Shown in pieces: positions 10,357 through 22,453 of a DNA stretch of 64,000 nt. Made by a program: the position numbers and the translations under genes. Location of the stretch: positions 218,056 through 282,055 of the forward strand of contig NW_022261294.1 of NCBI RefSeq assembly GCF_009602425.1, in the 5' to 3' direction. The notes under the pieces were generated by a model. It did not search any database. It was not told the origin of the DNA and saw only the letters and a program-made list of their open reading frames with translations. Each line of letters opens with the position of its first letter. Within the stretch, counting starts at the first letter, position 1. Origin of the DNA: Actinia tenebrosa (lineage: Eukaryota; Cnidaria; Anthozoa; Actiniaria; Actiniidae).

Positions 10357-11771
10357 TCTAGTGTTGCTGTTAGTGTGAGATAGCGATGTCGCCAGTGAAA
10401 CTTGATATTATTGGGAAGTCAGTATCGAGTGGATGGATGGGTGATTAATAAAAACAGAAGAATTAGTGACATATGGAAATCTCATTACTGAATTCCAACC
10501 ATAAGAAAAGTGCGTTCCAAAACACGTACAAGGAATACTTGCTGTCGAATTATTTGCTGTCGATGTCACGGGGTTTTTCGCACATCAAAGGAACGGAAAA
10601 AGGTATTATTACTCAATGTCTGAAAAGCAAGTGCATGTCTGTGCATATTAAAAGATGGCAACTGAATTTAATGTAGGAATATTTTTTATACCAATTTGAC
10701 CCATTTGCCCTTTCGGTCGTTTTCGCGCGCATTTTGTCGGCGTGCTAAGCGTCGTCAAAGATCGGGACAAAAACTTCGTTGGTACTAAAAACACATTCCT
10801 AACAGCACTAAACAGCTCATTTATTTTGAGCCGTTCAGTTGTGCCAACGAAATATTATCATTAGTTTACATTAGTCTTTTTAAAAGGAATGGAATTCTTT
10901 TAACCCAAATTACTAGATATTTAACAACCTTTCAACCTTTAATGATTATAAATTTCAAAGCGAGTTTACTTTAGTTAAGTCTTACTGTCCGAAGAAAACT
11001 GACAAATCGGACGATAAGGTTGACAAGCGGTTCGTTTTTTATAATCAATTTCCATGGTAACGGTACAGCATCTTGCCATACTTATTCCCAGGATTTATTC
11101 TCTACCTTCAACAATTAGATATATGAACAGAAAATCCTGCTATGAAGAAAACAAAATAGAAAAAATGTCTGTAGAAGTAATTATTAATTTGGACCGGAAA
11201 GTCCTTTTTCGTTCGAATTACATCTCACACTTAACAGGTCTATAAAGGTTAGCAACCTCTTGTCATATGCTAAAACATGCTAAACATAGATCAATAGAAG
11301 CTGAAAAGTTTATTATAATGTGTGTATTCTGAAGCACGGAATTTTCGCGCACGCGCAGCGGTTTTTAAGCTGTGTCTGCTAAACATAGATCAATAGAAGC
11401 TGAAAAGTTCATTATAATGTGTGCTGGTTGACAATATTTATCCATTAAACCCGTGAAATACGTATGTCCAACACTAGCTCATTGGTAGTTTCATTGTTTA
11501 TTTTAATTTATTTTATTTTAATAGTTATTGTGACCAATAGTTTTTCTTTTTGAATGAAATGGCACCACTCTGTCATAGTGTTCGTCTTGGTTGAATTCAA
11601 AACAAAATTTCTTTGATCTCTTTTGTCATATCATCCAACATGGCCGCCATGTCTTTTTTATATCATTCTATTGAGAATGATTGCAAACAAACTGGGTTTT
11701 TAATTTGGCAAAGAATAAATTTGATGAGTTTGGGCAACTTATTAATTTAAAAAAAAGACTGAAATCATCAG
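10357..11771. other. Intergenic region between fibrinogen-like gene and WFS1
   Basis: Promoter side of the fibrinogen-domain gene and 3' flank of WFS1. A TTTATT run near 11499 would read AATAAA on the minus strand, about 270 bp past the WFS1 stop, and is a candidate poly(A) signal. Apart from the 47-bp direct repeats noted separately, nothing is recognisable. Confidence 0.4.
11278..11423. repeat. Pair of 47-bp direct repeats
   Basis: TGCTAAACATAGATCAATAG and the following 27 bases occur at 11278-11324 and again at 11377-11423 with a single T/C difference, 99 bp apart. The high identity points to a recent local duplication of about 99 bp. Confidence 0.85.
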
Positions 11772-11863
11772 TTACGATTGGCTCTGATTATTATTATTTT
11801 TGTCATCCTTATTAGCCTTTACGCTGCCTGTGTCATCACCATCACCATCACCATCACCACCCC

Positions 11864-11896
<33 letters not shown>

Positions 11897-14800
11897 AATC
11901 AAATGAACCCTTTTGATTAACTAAAGGAGAGAAGAAAAACTGCACCGAGTATCTCCCAGCTTGTTTTACCCCCATGTACAGATCTTCTTTCTCAACTGCT
12001 ACCTCTGTCTTGACTGGAGCTCCATCAATAAAGAGTCTTCTTAGATCCATGGTTATTAGTCCTGAACCCAATCCTTCGTTCAATGTTGCCTTGATGGTGA
12101 TCTGTAGAGAACAATTTCAAATATCTTAATGACCCAGAAGTAACCAGGATGCTTTGCGAGTCAAGGATCTTTTTGTGAAATTTTAACTGGCACAACTCCT
12201 TTTTATAGAGACTGGAATATCGTGACCACCATGCAGGTGATTTGATGGGTAGATAGCTTGGTTCAAGGGTGGAACTATGTGAGTGGGTTACTGTAGAGGT
12301 TGGGTAGATTTGTTGGTTGGCTATTGGGTTGGTGGTGTAGTAGGTGGATTGGGGGAATTGGCTGTCACTTGGTTATTTGTTTGGTTAGCATCACAGACCT
12401 TTTCAGTGCATTGTGGTGTAGTTGGGTACAAACTAATTTTGTTCATCATGCCTTATATGGTGCCATTTGTACCCAAACTAGACCAGCATGCATCATGTTT
12501 ATCAAACAAAAGTCCTATACGTCATGTTGAGTCAACATATGCTGCTAAATAACACTAATACTTCAAAAATAATTATATCTAAATTACCCTAGCTTATATA
12601 AGACACCTCACGAATATAAGCCTATGGTTTCTTCTTTAGGTGTCTTCCTTCTGGATATATATATACATTCAGTTATAAAATCTGCAATCACTATTTCTTT
12701 TATTACATATTTGTACAATTATTGTTATTACAATTATATCATACAATTTTGAATACTTGTTACTATATTTCCAGAAAGGTAGATTGAATAAACTGATTGA
12801 TTGATTGATAAAAAAAATACCAAACTGTAGAACGGGCTACAAGTTTTCTTACGACAGTCATGCCCAATTTTGTATGATTGCCCCATCTAATTTCATTGAT
12901 GAATTCCAAACATTTCACATCATAGTCTTTAGTATTCACCATTTTCCATACATTGGTTCACTGGTCAAACACAAAGCGCTCAAGCAAGGTGCCAAGGTAC
13001 TTTCAAAGGATTATTCAAATTNGAATCTTACAACCTCGACTGAATGCTTTGTGTTTGACCAGTGAACTGATGTATGGAAAATGGTGAATGTAACATCTTG
13101 GCTTTATCTTGACCAAATACATATGAAATGCTTGGAATTTATCAATAAAAATGGGTGGGACAATCTTACACAAGTGAGCGTGGCTGTCNTAAGTTCAACT
13201 TGGGCCTATTCTACAGTCTCGTTCAGTGATTTTTGTAGTAGAACAATTATGAAATTAAGAACATACTGTGCCTCCCACCCTGGATTATCGTACTTACATT
13301 CGTTCCCTTGCTCAGTTTCATCATTGTTTCATAGTATTTATGACTCACAGTCACCATCGCTGCCAAGGGACCTTCACTCGACATGAACTCCACACCCATA
13401 AGAAAAGTGTACCTGTCAAACGATTTGAGGTTGCAACCAGTGGAAGACTTGCGCTTGAAGATCCACCCAAATGATAAACTGGGTTCTTTTTCATCACTAT
13501 GGAAAATTAAGGAATGGTTGTTATGTAAATGAATGAATGAATGAATAAGATGGATGTATGGATGGATGGATAGAGGTATGGATGAACAGGTGGAATGGAT
13601 GAATACATGATTGAGGAGCAAATAGATGGATTTTAAGCAATGCACAAATAGATGAACAAATGAATGAATAGATGGATAGGTGAAAAAAGAACGAATATTT
13701 AACATAACGCAACATTCAAATCACTTCAAGAACTCCTGTAGCAAAAACATACCCCTGTTTGTCTTTTTCTGCTTCTCCTCCTAAGAGACATCTCAACGTT
13801 GGTCGAAAAATCTTAGGCATCGCAGTTACTAGTGTCCTGAACCGATTGTCCACCTTAGCAACCTTAGCTGACGTAACAGTGCCTTTCCAAGTGACTATTT
13901 CTCCTTCAAAATCCCCACACATGCCCTGTAGAGCTGCCTCAGTGTGATCTTTATGAGCTGTAGGTCCACACTGAGCATCATATCTCTTCCATGTTAGTTT
14001 TATCCCTCGATGAGCACCCTTTTTAACAGGGATGTAGTTGACGTAGAATATAGGCCCCAGAAGACAGAACACCACCAAAGCCATGACTATCATGACTTGC
14101 TTTCGTCTCCTTCTTACATCCTCAGGGATTTCAAGGTTGGAGTACAAGACAATGACAGATGATGCAGCTATAACAATAGCTGTTACAGCCAGCTTCATGG
14201 CAAGGTCCAGAATAAGAAACCATTGGAGGAAATTCACCAAGAATACCCCAACGATGTAGACAAATACAAGGGGAAGCATGGTGATGAGAATAATCCAGCC
14301 TATAGATGCCCTGGTGAGACTTTGCCAAGTTGTGTGGACAAACAATTCTGTAAACATTTGCCACCAAAGAAGACAGACAAGATGTGGAATAAGAACCTTG
14401 TAAATGCCTCTCCAGGAATGACGGCCAGCCATGATGATGAGCATCACCAGGATGGCTACATGAAGTACGCCTGGGATGCTGATGTGCATCTCCAGCTTAT
14501 ATGGCAAGGGAACTGTGGAAAAATGATCATGTCAAGAAAAATTTAAGCAAACAAGAGAGAGTTTAGGCTTTCTAAATTAGGTATCATTATACGAACAAAG
14601 GATCAATAATAATAATCATGATAATCATGGCAAGGATGACAATGATGATGATGGACATGATGGTGAGGATGAGGATGATGGTAGTGGTGGTGATGGTGGT
14701 GATCATTATAATAATGATGATGGTGATGACAATAATAATGATGGTGGTGATGATAATAATGGTGATGCTAATGATGATGGCGGTGGCGATGATAATAGTG

Positions 14801-17800
14801 ATGATAATAATGGTGATAAAAATGATGATGGTGATGGTGATGGTAATAATGGTGGTGATGATGATGGTGGCACCTGGCAGTGGTAGCGACGGTCGTCATG
14901 TTAATGGTGACAATGATGATAATGGTGGCACTGATGGTGGTAGTGATTTTGATGATGATACGATGACTATGATGTGGTCATCCACATACTCCTAACTCTA
15001 TGCCAGGCTGCATGAAAAAAAACATGGAAAAACATGGAAAAATGTAATATGAAATAACAATTACACAGGTATCCCAATAACCTAAAATTCAGATAATTGT
15101 AGAGGCAGCTACTTACTTATTAAAAGAGGTTGACAGAGTACCCATAACCCTTTGGTGTCCTTAAAACTGCATAACACCATAGTTAAGACCTTGAGTCCTA
15201 AAGTATACAGTGTAAAATCATCATATTCATCTGGGAGACCTCTCAAGGCTGAAACTGGAGGACAAGTAGAAACAAAATGTTACCCTTTTTAGCTGAAGGA
15301 GTAATAACTTCTAATAACAAGACGAGATTGAGGATATCTTCGGAGGTAGCATGACTAATTATTAGATAGATGGCAGGGTGTGGCTGTACCTACCGGTAAA
15401 AAACAGAGATATAATGGACAGTTCTGAACATGGTATCCATGTTTTATCACAGAAAGGGTAGACAGCCACAGCTACGAGAAGAAAGACAAAAAACCAAATG
15501 TACGGAGCAATGGACTTCCATATAAACTTTCTTTCTGCTTCCTTTTCATCTATCCTTGGATCAAACCTAAATTTATACATTAAACAGAAATGAAAAAATT
15601 GTAGTCCATGCATGCCAAAAAAAATTTAAAACTTAATTAGAAAATAAGAAATAAATTTTAAAAATCTATATTTCACACCATCACTTCCCGTAAAGGAATC
15701 TTTCATGAGGTTCGCTCCACACGCTCTACCACTACATTCTATATTTTAATTACAACAAACAACACTCAAGTCACATGTTGATTTTTACGAAAATCAAGGG
15801 AGAAATAAACATTGACACAAGGGAGTGGAGAGATCAACTCATCAAACAAACTCAACTCACATAACTAATGTGGCTCAGCCAGGACTCAAACCCACATGAA
15901 AACCAGGCATGAACTTCACAGTTGTGAGAGAAAATGCCGTAGCAGTACACGTACACCATCATGCAATGTCACCCAAAAAAATTATTCTATGTGTAGCAAT
16001 CATCTAGCAATAAATTAATGTTAAAATTATGCAGCAGGATAAAACTATTTATCATATAATTATCCATAAAATACCTATATTTCTCCTTTTCGAAAAAATG
16101 ATATTTTCACATGTGAAAATAACATGTTATTTTCACATGTCAAAATATCGTTACCATGTGTATTTAAGCTATTAGTTTATGAATAAAAACTCTTTACAAT
16201 AATAAAAAGCTTGTTAAGTTGATTTCATGGATAATTATATAATAAACAGAATATTACAGGGGCGCTTGGAAATACGAAATTTACCTTCTCATGTTGAAAA
16301 TCTCCTACTCGTTCGCTGCGCTCACTCATGAGAGATCTTTTCAACACTCGAAGATAAATTTCGTATCTCCACGCGCCCATGTAATATCCTCTATGTAAAA
16401 TATGAAATATCGTATTATTTTAGTTAAAATATGAGCTATTGATAATTGAATATTAGAATATAATCTATTAATTATAACCTTCTCAAAAGATGAGAAAAAT
16501 TCTTGAGTTTTTTCAATGACGCCCGTCCATGGAACATTTGAAGGGAGAATATAATCAAACCAGACATTGCGATGTAAAAGATCACTAACGGCACAATAAA
16601 CCACAGCACTCTAGCTGACAGTTGGTGGTAGAGGTACAACAGTAAGAGGGTTTGGATCTGTGCTTTTGGGATGAGAGAGTTTAGCCAAGAGCTGCCACGT
16701 TTAGAAATGGTAGACAAGGCTTGGAACTTGAAGTATTCAAAAGTCTGATGTGGATACTTTAAAACCTAGATTAAAAAATAAATCACAAAATGAACATTGG
16801 AACTTTGAATTTGGATATAATTTGCCATAAAGATTTTACAAGTCATTTATACATTAAAGGATAATAAAATAGAACTTACATGAGATTTTAAATGACTAAA
16901 TTGAGCAGGAACAGCTTGGGAGAGCAAGAATAACTCCTGGGGGGGTACTCTTGCCCGTTTAGGGTAGGGATGTGCTGCATGCTGAGCCCTCTGAACCCTG
17001 ACCCTGTTCCAGAGTAAAANNNNNNNNNNNNNNNNNNNNNNNNNNNNNNNNNNNNNNNNNNNNNNNNNNNNNNNNNNNNNNNNNNNNNNNNNNNNNNNNN
17101 NNNNNNNNNNNNNNNNNNNNNNNNNNNNNNNNNNNNNNNNNNNNNNNNNNNNNNNNNNNNNNNNNNNNNNNNNNCCCCCCCCCCCCCACCCCCGGGGAAT
17201 AACTACAGGATTATAAAGAGAGGCCATTCCACAGACCCAACTGAAAATTCCACAATTCTTAGATTATTTAAACAATAATATCATACATATTTTTATGACT
17301 TACTTTTTCAATCAAAGATGATTGGTTGTATTTTTCCATTTCATCTTTGTCGAGCACTATCTCCATCTCTGGAATAGCACCCCTTGTGTATGACATGGCT
17401 GTATCCATGAACTCTCTCAGGCTTAACTCATCCTTACCACCTATGGCCATAACTGACGTCAAGACACTCATTAAACCTAGTTCCTCTTCTTTTGAGCCTT
17501 GTATGCCATCACCGGAAGATGTTGAAGATTTCTCCTATGAGAAAATTGAGATTTTTAACTGCGAGAAATGGATGCATGAATGGTAGATGGAAGGATGGAT
17601 AAATTGTGGATGGAGGGATGGATAAATGGTGGATGGAGGGATGGATAAATGGTGGATGGAGGGATGGATAAATGGTGGATGGAGGGATGGATAAATGGTG
17701 GATGGAGGGATGGAAAATGGTGGATGGAGGGATATATGAATGGAAGGATGGAAGGATGGATAAATGATGGATGGAAGGATATATGAATGGAAGGATGGAT

Positions 17801-18263
17801 AAATTTATGGAAAAATAAATGAAATGACAGCAACTAAATAAAACAAAACTTTTATTTATCTTGACATTTTTTCACAAACCTGACTCTTCGCTTCATGCAA
17901 GGCATCTTTAACATCTTGTTTCGTGACTTTATCATTTCCTCCTTTCTTCAGTGACATAAAGAGCTCAGTCATGGCATGCTTAAGCCTTTTCTCCGCTTCT
18001 GGTGTATTAACACACCACTCCACGGCTTTTTTGTTCTCACTCGTAATTCCTTCGCCATTTTTAAGACATTGAGCTAACATTTCTGTAGCCTCTTTGTTGC
18101 AAGCCTTAGAAGCTGCAACCAAAAGCTCAATGGCATCTTCCTTCTTGCATCCCTCCTCGTGTAAAAGTTGTTTAGCAAGCTTGACATTTTCAAGCTGCTT
18201 TTCTGTATTTTCATTAGAAAATACCTCTTTTTCTTTAGACTCTGTAGGTATAGAGTCTGTCAT
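11772..18263 (-). CDS. WFS1: Wolframin, ER membrane protein
   Basis: Eight coding exons, complement(17880-18263, 17304-17534, 16479-16765, 15394-15566, 15117-15248, 13753-14512, 13298-13496, 11772-12101), all in phase, give 831 aa (human about 890). The N-terminus, from MTDSIPTES, is a helical Sel1-like region. A run of membrane spans follows ([51 protein letters not shown]). The luminal C-terminal domain contains [12 protein letters not shown] and [15 protein letters not shown], closely matching human wolframin. Wolframin acts in ER calcium and stress homeostasis. The conserved end ([10 protein letters not shown]) is followed by an unusual acidic Asp/Gly tail encoded by a trinucleotide repeat. 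An acceptor-like CAG sits next to the chosen ATG, so a 5' UTR intron is likely. Confidence 0.95.
11835..11895 (-). repeat. Coding trinucleotide repeat in the last WFS1 exon
   Basis: CATCAC and CATCAT units run for about 60 bp in frame. On the minus strand they encode a block of ten Asp followed by alternating Gly and Asp. The repeat lies after the conserved wolframin C-terminus and before the stop at 11772. Confidence 0.9.
13525..13690. repeat. ATGGATGA-type tetranucleotide repeat in WFS1 intron
   Basis: Degenerate GAAT and GGAT tetranucleotide units. The overlapping minus-strand ORFs (IHPSIHPS-like) are products of the repeat, not genes. Confidence 0.85.
14590..14985. repeat. GAT/GGT trinucleotide-rich repeat in WFS1 intron
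   Basis: Almost 400 bp of imperfect GAT, AAT and GGT triplets. The plus-strand ORF across it encodes only Met/Ile/Val repeats and is rejected as a gene. Confidence 0.9.
15715..15960 (-). mobile_element. SINE-like dispersed repeat copy (B-box-like motif)
   Basis: Shares CTCAAGTCACATGTTGATTT and AACTCATCAAACAAACTCAA with copies at 29380-29590, 38760-38890 and, partly, 40455-40560 and 48480-48590. On the minus strand it contains GGTTTGAGTCC, a pol III B-box-like motif, next to CTGGCTGAGCCAC, which suggests a tRNA-derived SINE. It lies in the WFS1 intron upstream of exon 4. Confidence 0.5.
16253..16384. mobile_element. MITE with ~35-bp terminal inverted repeats
   Basis: ATTACAGGGGCGCTTGGAAA at the left is mirrored by the complement of ATTACATGGGCGCGTGGAGA at the right. 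Both continue into TACGAAATTTA and TTGAAAAGAT-type sequence, and the centre holds GTTCGCTGCGCTCACTCATG. An adjacent imperfect palindrome at about 16098-16150 (ATTTTCACATGTGAAAATAA) may belong to the same larger insertion. Confidence 0.7.
16928..17204. mobile_element. G/C-capped hAT-like element with 8-bp target duplication (contains gap)
   Basis: The element at 16936-17196 begins CCTGGGGGGGTACTCTTGCC and ends in a C run. It is flanked by exact GAATAACT copies at 16928-16935 and 17197-17204. Its interior GAACCCTGACCCTGTTCCAG is shared with the complete copy at 20458-20770. The middle is lost in an assembly gap. It lies in the WFS1 intron between exons 2 and 3. Confidence 0.85.
17020..17174. 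other. Assembly gap
   Basis: A run of about 155 N. By analogy with the second copy it should contain CCCTGTTCCAG tandem repeats, which probably caused the gap. Confidence 0.99.
17575..17815. repeat. Minisatellite, ~23-bp GGATGGAGGGATGGATAAAT units
   Basis: About nine to ten copies, the first six nearly identical, in the WFS1 intron between exons 1 and 2. Confidence 0.9.
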
Positions 18264-18980
18264 GCTGAAAAACAACAACGGAAAACGAGGAAAATTAGAG
18301 AATTTACAAGAAACAGCCTCGTACAATTGCAATTTGCAATACAGTACCTTCGAACGAAAAGCTACTCTCTTCGTAGCTGTGAAACAAGGGAAAGCTGCAA
18401 TAGCTTTTGTACTATGAGCACAACGTATCTACGAAGATTTTGGACAAAGAACCTGCAATATTTGTATTGTAATAAAGAACAGGCGTGAGAATATAAATTC
18501 AAAATAAAATGAGTATTACTATTATATCAGCAACAGCTGGTACCTGCAATATGACCACTGTGAGCGTTGAGTTCACTCTTAAACATTCATTTTTGCAAAC
18601 GTAGATCAATAGTGGTATTATCAGGCAATTAAAAGAGACCTTAAATGGCAATATTTAATCCGTGCATTGAACCAAAACAGAACAAGAGGAATAGAACAAA
18701 TAAATATTCAGCTTTGTCAAAATGTTATTTTTCTCGTAACCGGTAGAGGCTGGGCCCTAACTCTCGCTTTTCTCTTTTTGGGTGTCCTGTGTCGTCCAAA
18801 TATCAGTTTTCTTTTACAGCTGAATAGATTTTTTTTGTTTTTGACACTCAGATACCAAACTTGATCCACAACTACATGTCATCTCATTGGAAGAAAATGC
18901 TATGGAATTAAAATTATACAGTATCAGTTAGTACCATTATTTTTTATTGGCTCTATTGTACTACCTCGCTGAATATCTAT

Positions 18981-19103
18981 TAGGCTCAGGTCAAACATCG
19001 AACTTCACATGAGCCAAACCTAATTGAAACAATAAATATCAAGGTGGTCTTATTTGATGTTATTAGGTTTGGCTCATGCGAAGTTCCACCTTTGACATGA
19101 ACT
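18981..19103. mobile_element. MITE with ~42-bp inverted repeats
   Basis: The left arm (GGCTCAGGTCAAACATCGAA, then CTTCACATGAGCCAAACCTA) is matched in inverted orientation by ATTAGGTTTGGCTCATGCGA and TTCCACCTTTGACATGAACT. A diverged relative is at 61806-61925. It lies between WFS1 and GOLGA7. Confidence 0.75.
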
Positions 19104-19719
19104 TTACAGTCCTTCTGAATAGCATGAGCAGAATTATCCTGGTTCCAGAGGCACTTAGAGGCCAGGTGAAGGGCAAAAAGGGAGTGAGAGAAAGGAAAGA
19201 GAAAGCCCTTTTCCTCCTTCTCCCTGCCACAAAGCACCCCTGGAACCAGGGTAGAGCAGGATTGCTGTCACAAAGGGATATGACCCTTTTGGTCCTAGGT
19301 CATTCAAGGGGTTTCCATGACATTCCAAAGGTAAATGCCCTTGAAAACATTGTGTTTTCCAACCTTGACAATGAAAACACTTTTATTGACTAGAATAAAT
19401 CCCAATGTGGTGGCTACATTAAATTATTTCTCATCCAATTATTTCTTACTTGGACAGCATGGAGTCTTTTTACATATACTAATAATCATTATTATCATCA
19501 TCATTATTATTACTAATGTATATGGAATCAGAAGTGCTTCATTTTATTCTTACATTTCAAAAATTGCTGTTAATCTTAAAGAAAATGCTACATAAGTTAG
19601 ATCTGCTCTTAACATGTTAAACAACACAACGTGGAACGAAGTTAAAAATAAAAGGTATTTAAGGAACGGGTGGATACAAGATTTTTCAACAAGAGGAGTC
19701 CTGACCCCCTTGTTTTCTT

Positions 19720-22453
19720 TCAACTCACTTCCAGCTTCCAAGTCTTGATGACAGCAATGTCAATTCCCCTACCCTTGGAACGAGGGGAAGGGAAATTAGT
19801 AATATGAATATCTTACTGTCAAATTCCCCAGGTTGTCCACCACACAACCCCAGTGGCTGACATTTTATAGGTATATTAGTTTAATAAGTATATCATGAAA
19901 ATATAATAAACTTAGAACTTAATACCCAATGAACAGTACAATTTCAGAAGATACATCCATCAATCTCAAGGCTAACAGTTAGCAGGGGAGGGAGGGGAGG
20001 GAGGGGGAGGCTTTTACATCTTGGTAATGCTCCATTAACGAAAATGGAAGGATTAATGGCAAAGGATGGGGAATGAATTCCCTCATATTTTAGGAGAATG
20101 CTGAAAGATATTTTCTGAAAGTGTTCATTCCTTTATTACAAGTTGATATATGACTTAAGGCACAGGTATAATTCAATTACATGTATAATCATTAGTATTG
20201 TTTAAGAGGAGACAACATGATGAATATTAATGTGACTTGGTAAAGGTGTTGGTCATCTGTGTTCTGTTGGACCAAGTATCGTGATTTCAATCTGATAAGT
20301 GTTAAGGTCTTATTACATTGATAAGTATAAACTGCTCTCCCAGTCTGATTGAATCAGAAATTCATTTGCTTGGGTTTCAAGGGGAAGGAAAGCAGAGAAC
20401 CCAGAGAATCAAGGGTAGACTCATCTAACTAAGGCCACAAGTGAGCCGAGTCCAGGACCTGCGGGGGGGGGGGGGTACTCTTGCCCATTGATGTGCCGCT
20501 GAGCCCACTGAACCCTGACCCTGTTCCAGAGTAAAATCGCTGAAATTCATACCCTGTTCCAGAGCAAGATCGCTGAAAATTATACCCTGTTCCAGCATTG
20601 CGAAAATGGATACCCTGTTCCAGAGAGGAGAGAGTGTGATTTCATATGCCCTGTCCCAGAGCAAGCTCAATCTTATATACCCTGTTCCAGGGAGAATTGC
20701 TGAAAACCATAGCCTGTTTGGCAGCACGTACCTGTAAAGCAAACATAGGGTAGTACCCCCCCCCCCCCAGGTCCAGGAATTGCAATCAAGACACCAGACC
20801 TGAGAGACCAGTGTTCTCTACAACTTCACTAGCCTTGATTTTTTATTCCCATGAGGTGTAAGGCATAGTCTTTTTAAATGAGCAAAAATCTTAACACTCC
20901 TATAACCACTTTTTGATATAATTTTTTTAAAGGATACAACTCTTAGTCCCCTTTCCATTGGGTGTGTAATCATAAGTCCTCTCGGCACATATACATTCTG
21001 GTTTTGCTCTGTTATATAGTCTGATAAATGCCCCAGCATCTGTGAATACAGTCAATAATTATGTTAAATTTTACATCTCTAAGATTGGCCGAAAAAATTC
21101 AGCCAATCCTTAATAGTGTAATAATGAGCAAAACATGACAAAAGCATTATCTGTAGATTTTTCTGTATATAATAATTAGATTTATCATGCCAAGTTCACT
21201 TAGCAACAGGACACAGACTTAGAAAACTAAGNATTCTCAGTTAAAAAAGTGATTAATGGAATGTGCATATAACACTTATTTTTAGAACATTGCAGCATGA
21301 TTTTCCAATTTTTCCTTACATGCTATATCATCACTGCCATGTTGATGGTATGGTGTCCTTCCCATGACAAATTATAAAAGCACAAAAGACGTGGCCACCA
21401 TGTTGGTTGACATGACACCAAGACCAAGTCTTTTATCACAGTCATCCGAAATTATGGCTATGATGCTACTTTCACACCAACTGTTTTTATTTTCACATTT
21501 TGGTATGCAAAAATCTTATCACATGGTACATATATCTACTGCTGCAAGACATGCATTCCAACATGCATTACCACACTAGCGATTTTCATAGTATTACTGT
21601 TTTATTACCTTGTCATACTGTGTAACCATACAGCTATATATTAAGTATGCTGTCAAACAGCCCAGACATCCTTCAATATATGATCTGGTACCAACTTTTT
21701 CTGCTTCGTCCATAATTGCATTTATTTTATTGATTGTCTCTTCAAAAGTCTCTTGGTCGATCTAATGATGATCAGAGAGAAAATATATATTGAAGAAAGT
21801 AAGTAGTTTACGAAATAATTTACCAGATAAATATTTGAAAAATTCGGATAATTTTCTTGTTTTGACAGCAAAGCCAGAGAGTAATAACACATAAGCTTGG
21901 TTTTGATTTTGAGTTTGAATAAACAGAGACGTCAACATTTATGAATAAAAGTAAAAAATATATAAACAAGAACGTAAACATTCTAAAAACATTTCTAATC
22001 CAGCCCCTGTTATTACGAATTTCTTCGTCGCCATAAAAATAAGTTCCTTCGAGAGAAAAGGTTTGACATGCAGTGTGTAACTTAAGCATACTCCTTATCC
22101 CAACCATTTTATTGCCTTTCGGACTACTATCTTCTGTGTTTCACGTTCATAATGTATTGGAAATTGAAATAAATACCTTATTTTTGAGTTCTGGAGGGAA
22201 TTTGGTTAGGAATCGGCAGGCCGTTCCACGGGAATAGTCGCGTTGAAGAAAGACTTTGGAGGAGCCTCGAGCAGCGTCTTCACCATGGCCCTGATTTATC
22301 ACAAATAAAAATTAATAGAGTTTATCAAACGTTTCATAAATACCTAGATAACATTCTTTGGATAGTTTAGGACGTATATGTTGGGAAATATAGAGAAATA
22401 TAAACGAGAATATTGATGTAAATAAGCAGAACTTTTACCTGGGCGGTCGCCAT
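19720..22453 (-). CDS. GOLGA7: GOLGA7 (GCP16), palmitoyltransferase accessory subunit
   Basis: Exons complement(22439-22453, 22177-22290, 21609-21761, 20938-21039), all in phase 0, encode MATAQ, then [40 protein letters not shown] and [19 protein letters not shown]. These match the GOLGA7 family along its length, including the Cys-rich segment that is palmitoylated. GOLGA7 stabilises the Golgi enzyme ZDHHC9, which palmitoylates Ras. The last exon is uncertain. My preferred choice is 19720-19773, with a TACTAAT branch-like motif and an AAG acceptor, ending [14 protein letters not shown], which resembles the vertebrate IEITIYED tail; this gives 145 aa. Otherwise exon 4 reads through to a stop at 20818, giving 167 aa. 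WFS1 lies downstream in the same orientation. Confidence 0.88.
20450..20778. mobile_element. G/C-capped hAT-like element, complete copy, 8-bp target duplication
   Basis: The element at 20458-20770 starts CCTGCGGGGGGG and ends CCCCCCCCAG, flanked by exact GTCCAGGA copies (20450-20457 and 20771-20778). Inside, five or so imperfect units of about 30 bp centre on ATACCCTGTTCCAG. It has no coding capacity. It lies in the putative last GOLGA7 intron. Confidence 0.88.

Noticed and set aside
14223-14546. Plus-strand ORF of 107 aa
   Set aside because: It is antisense to the largest, well-conserved WFS1 exon and has no family features.
14618-14995. 125-aa plus-strand ORF rich in Met and Ile
   Set aside because: Pure translation of a GAT/GGT repeat.
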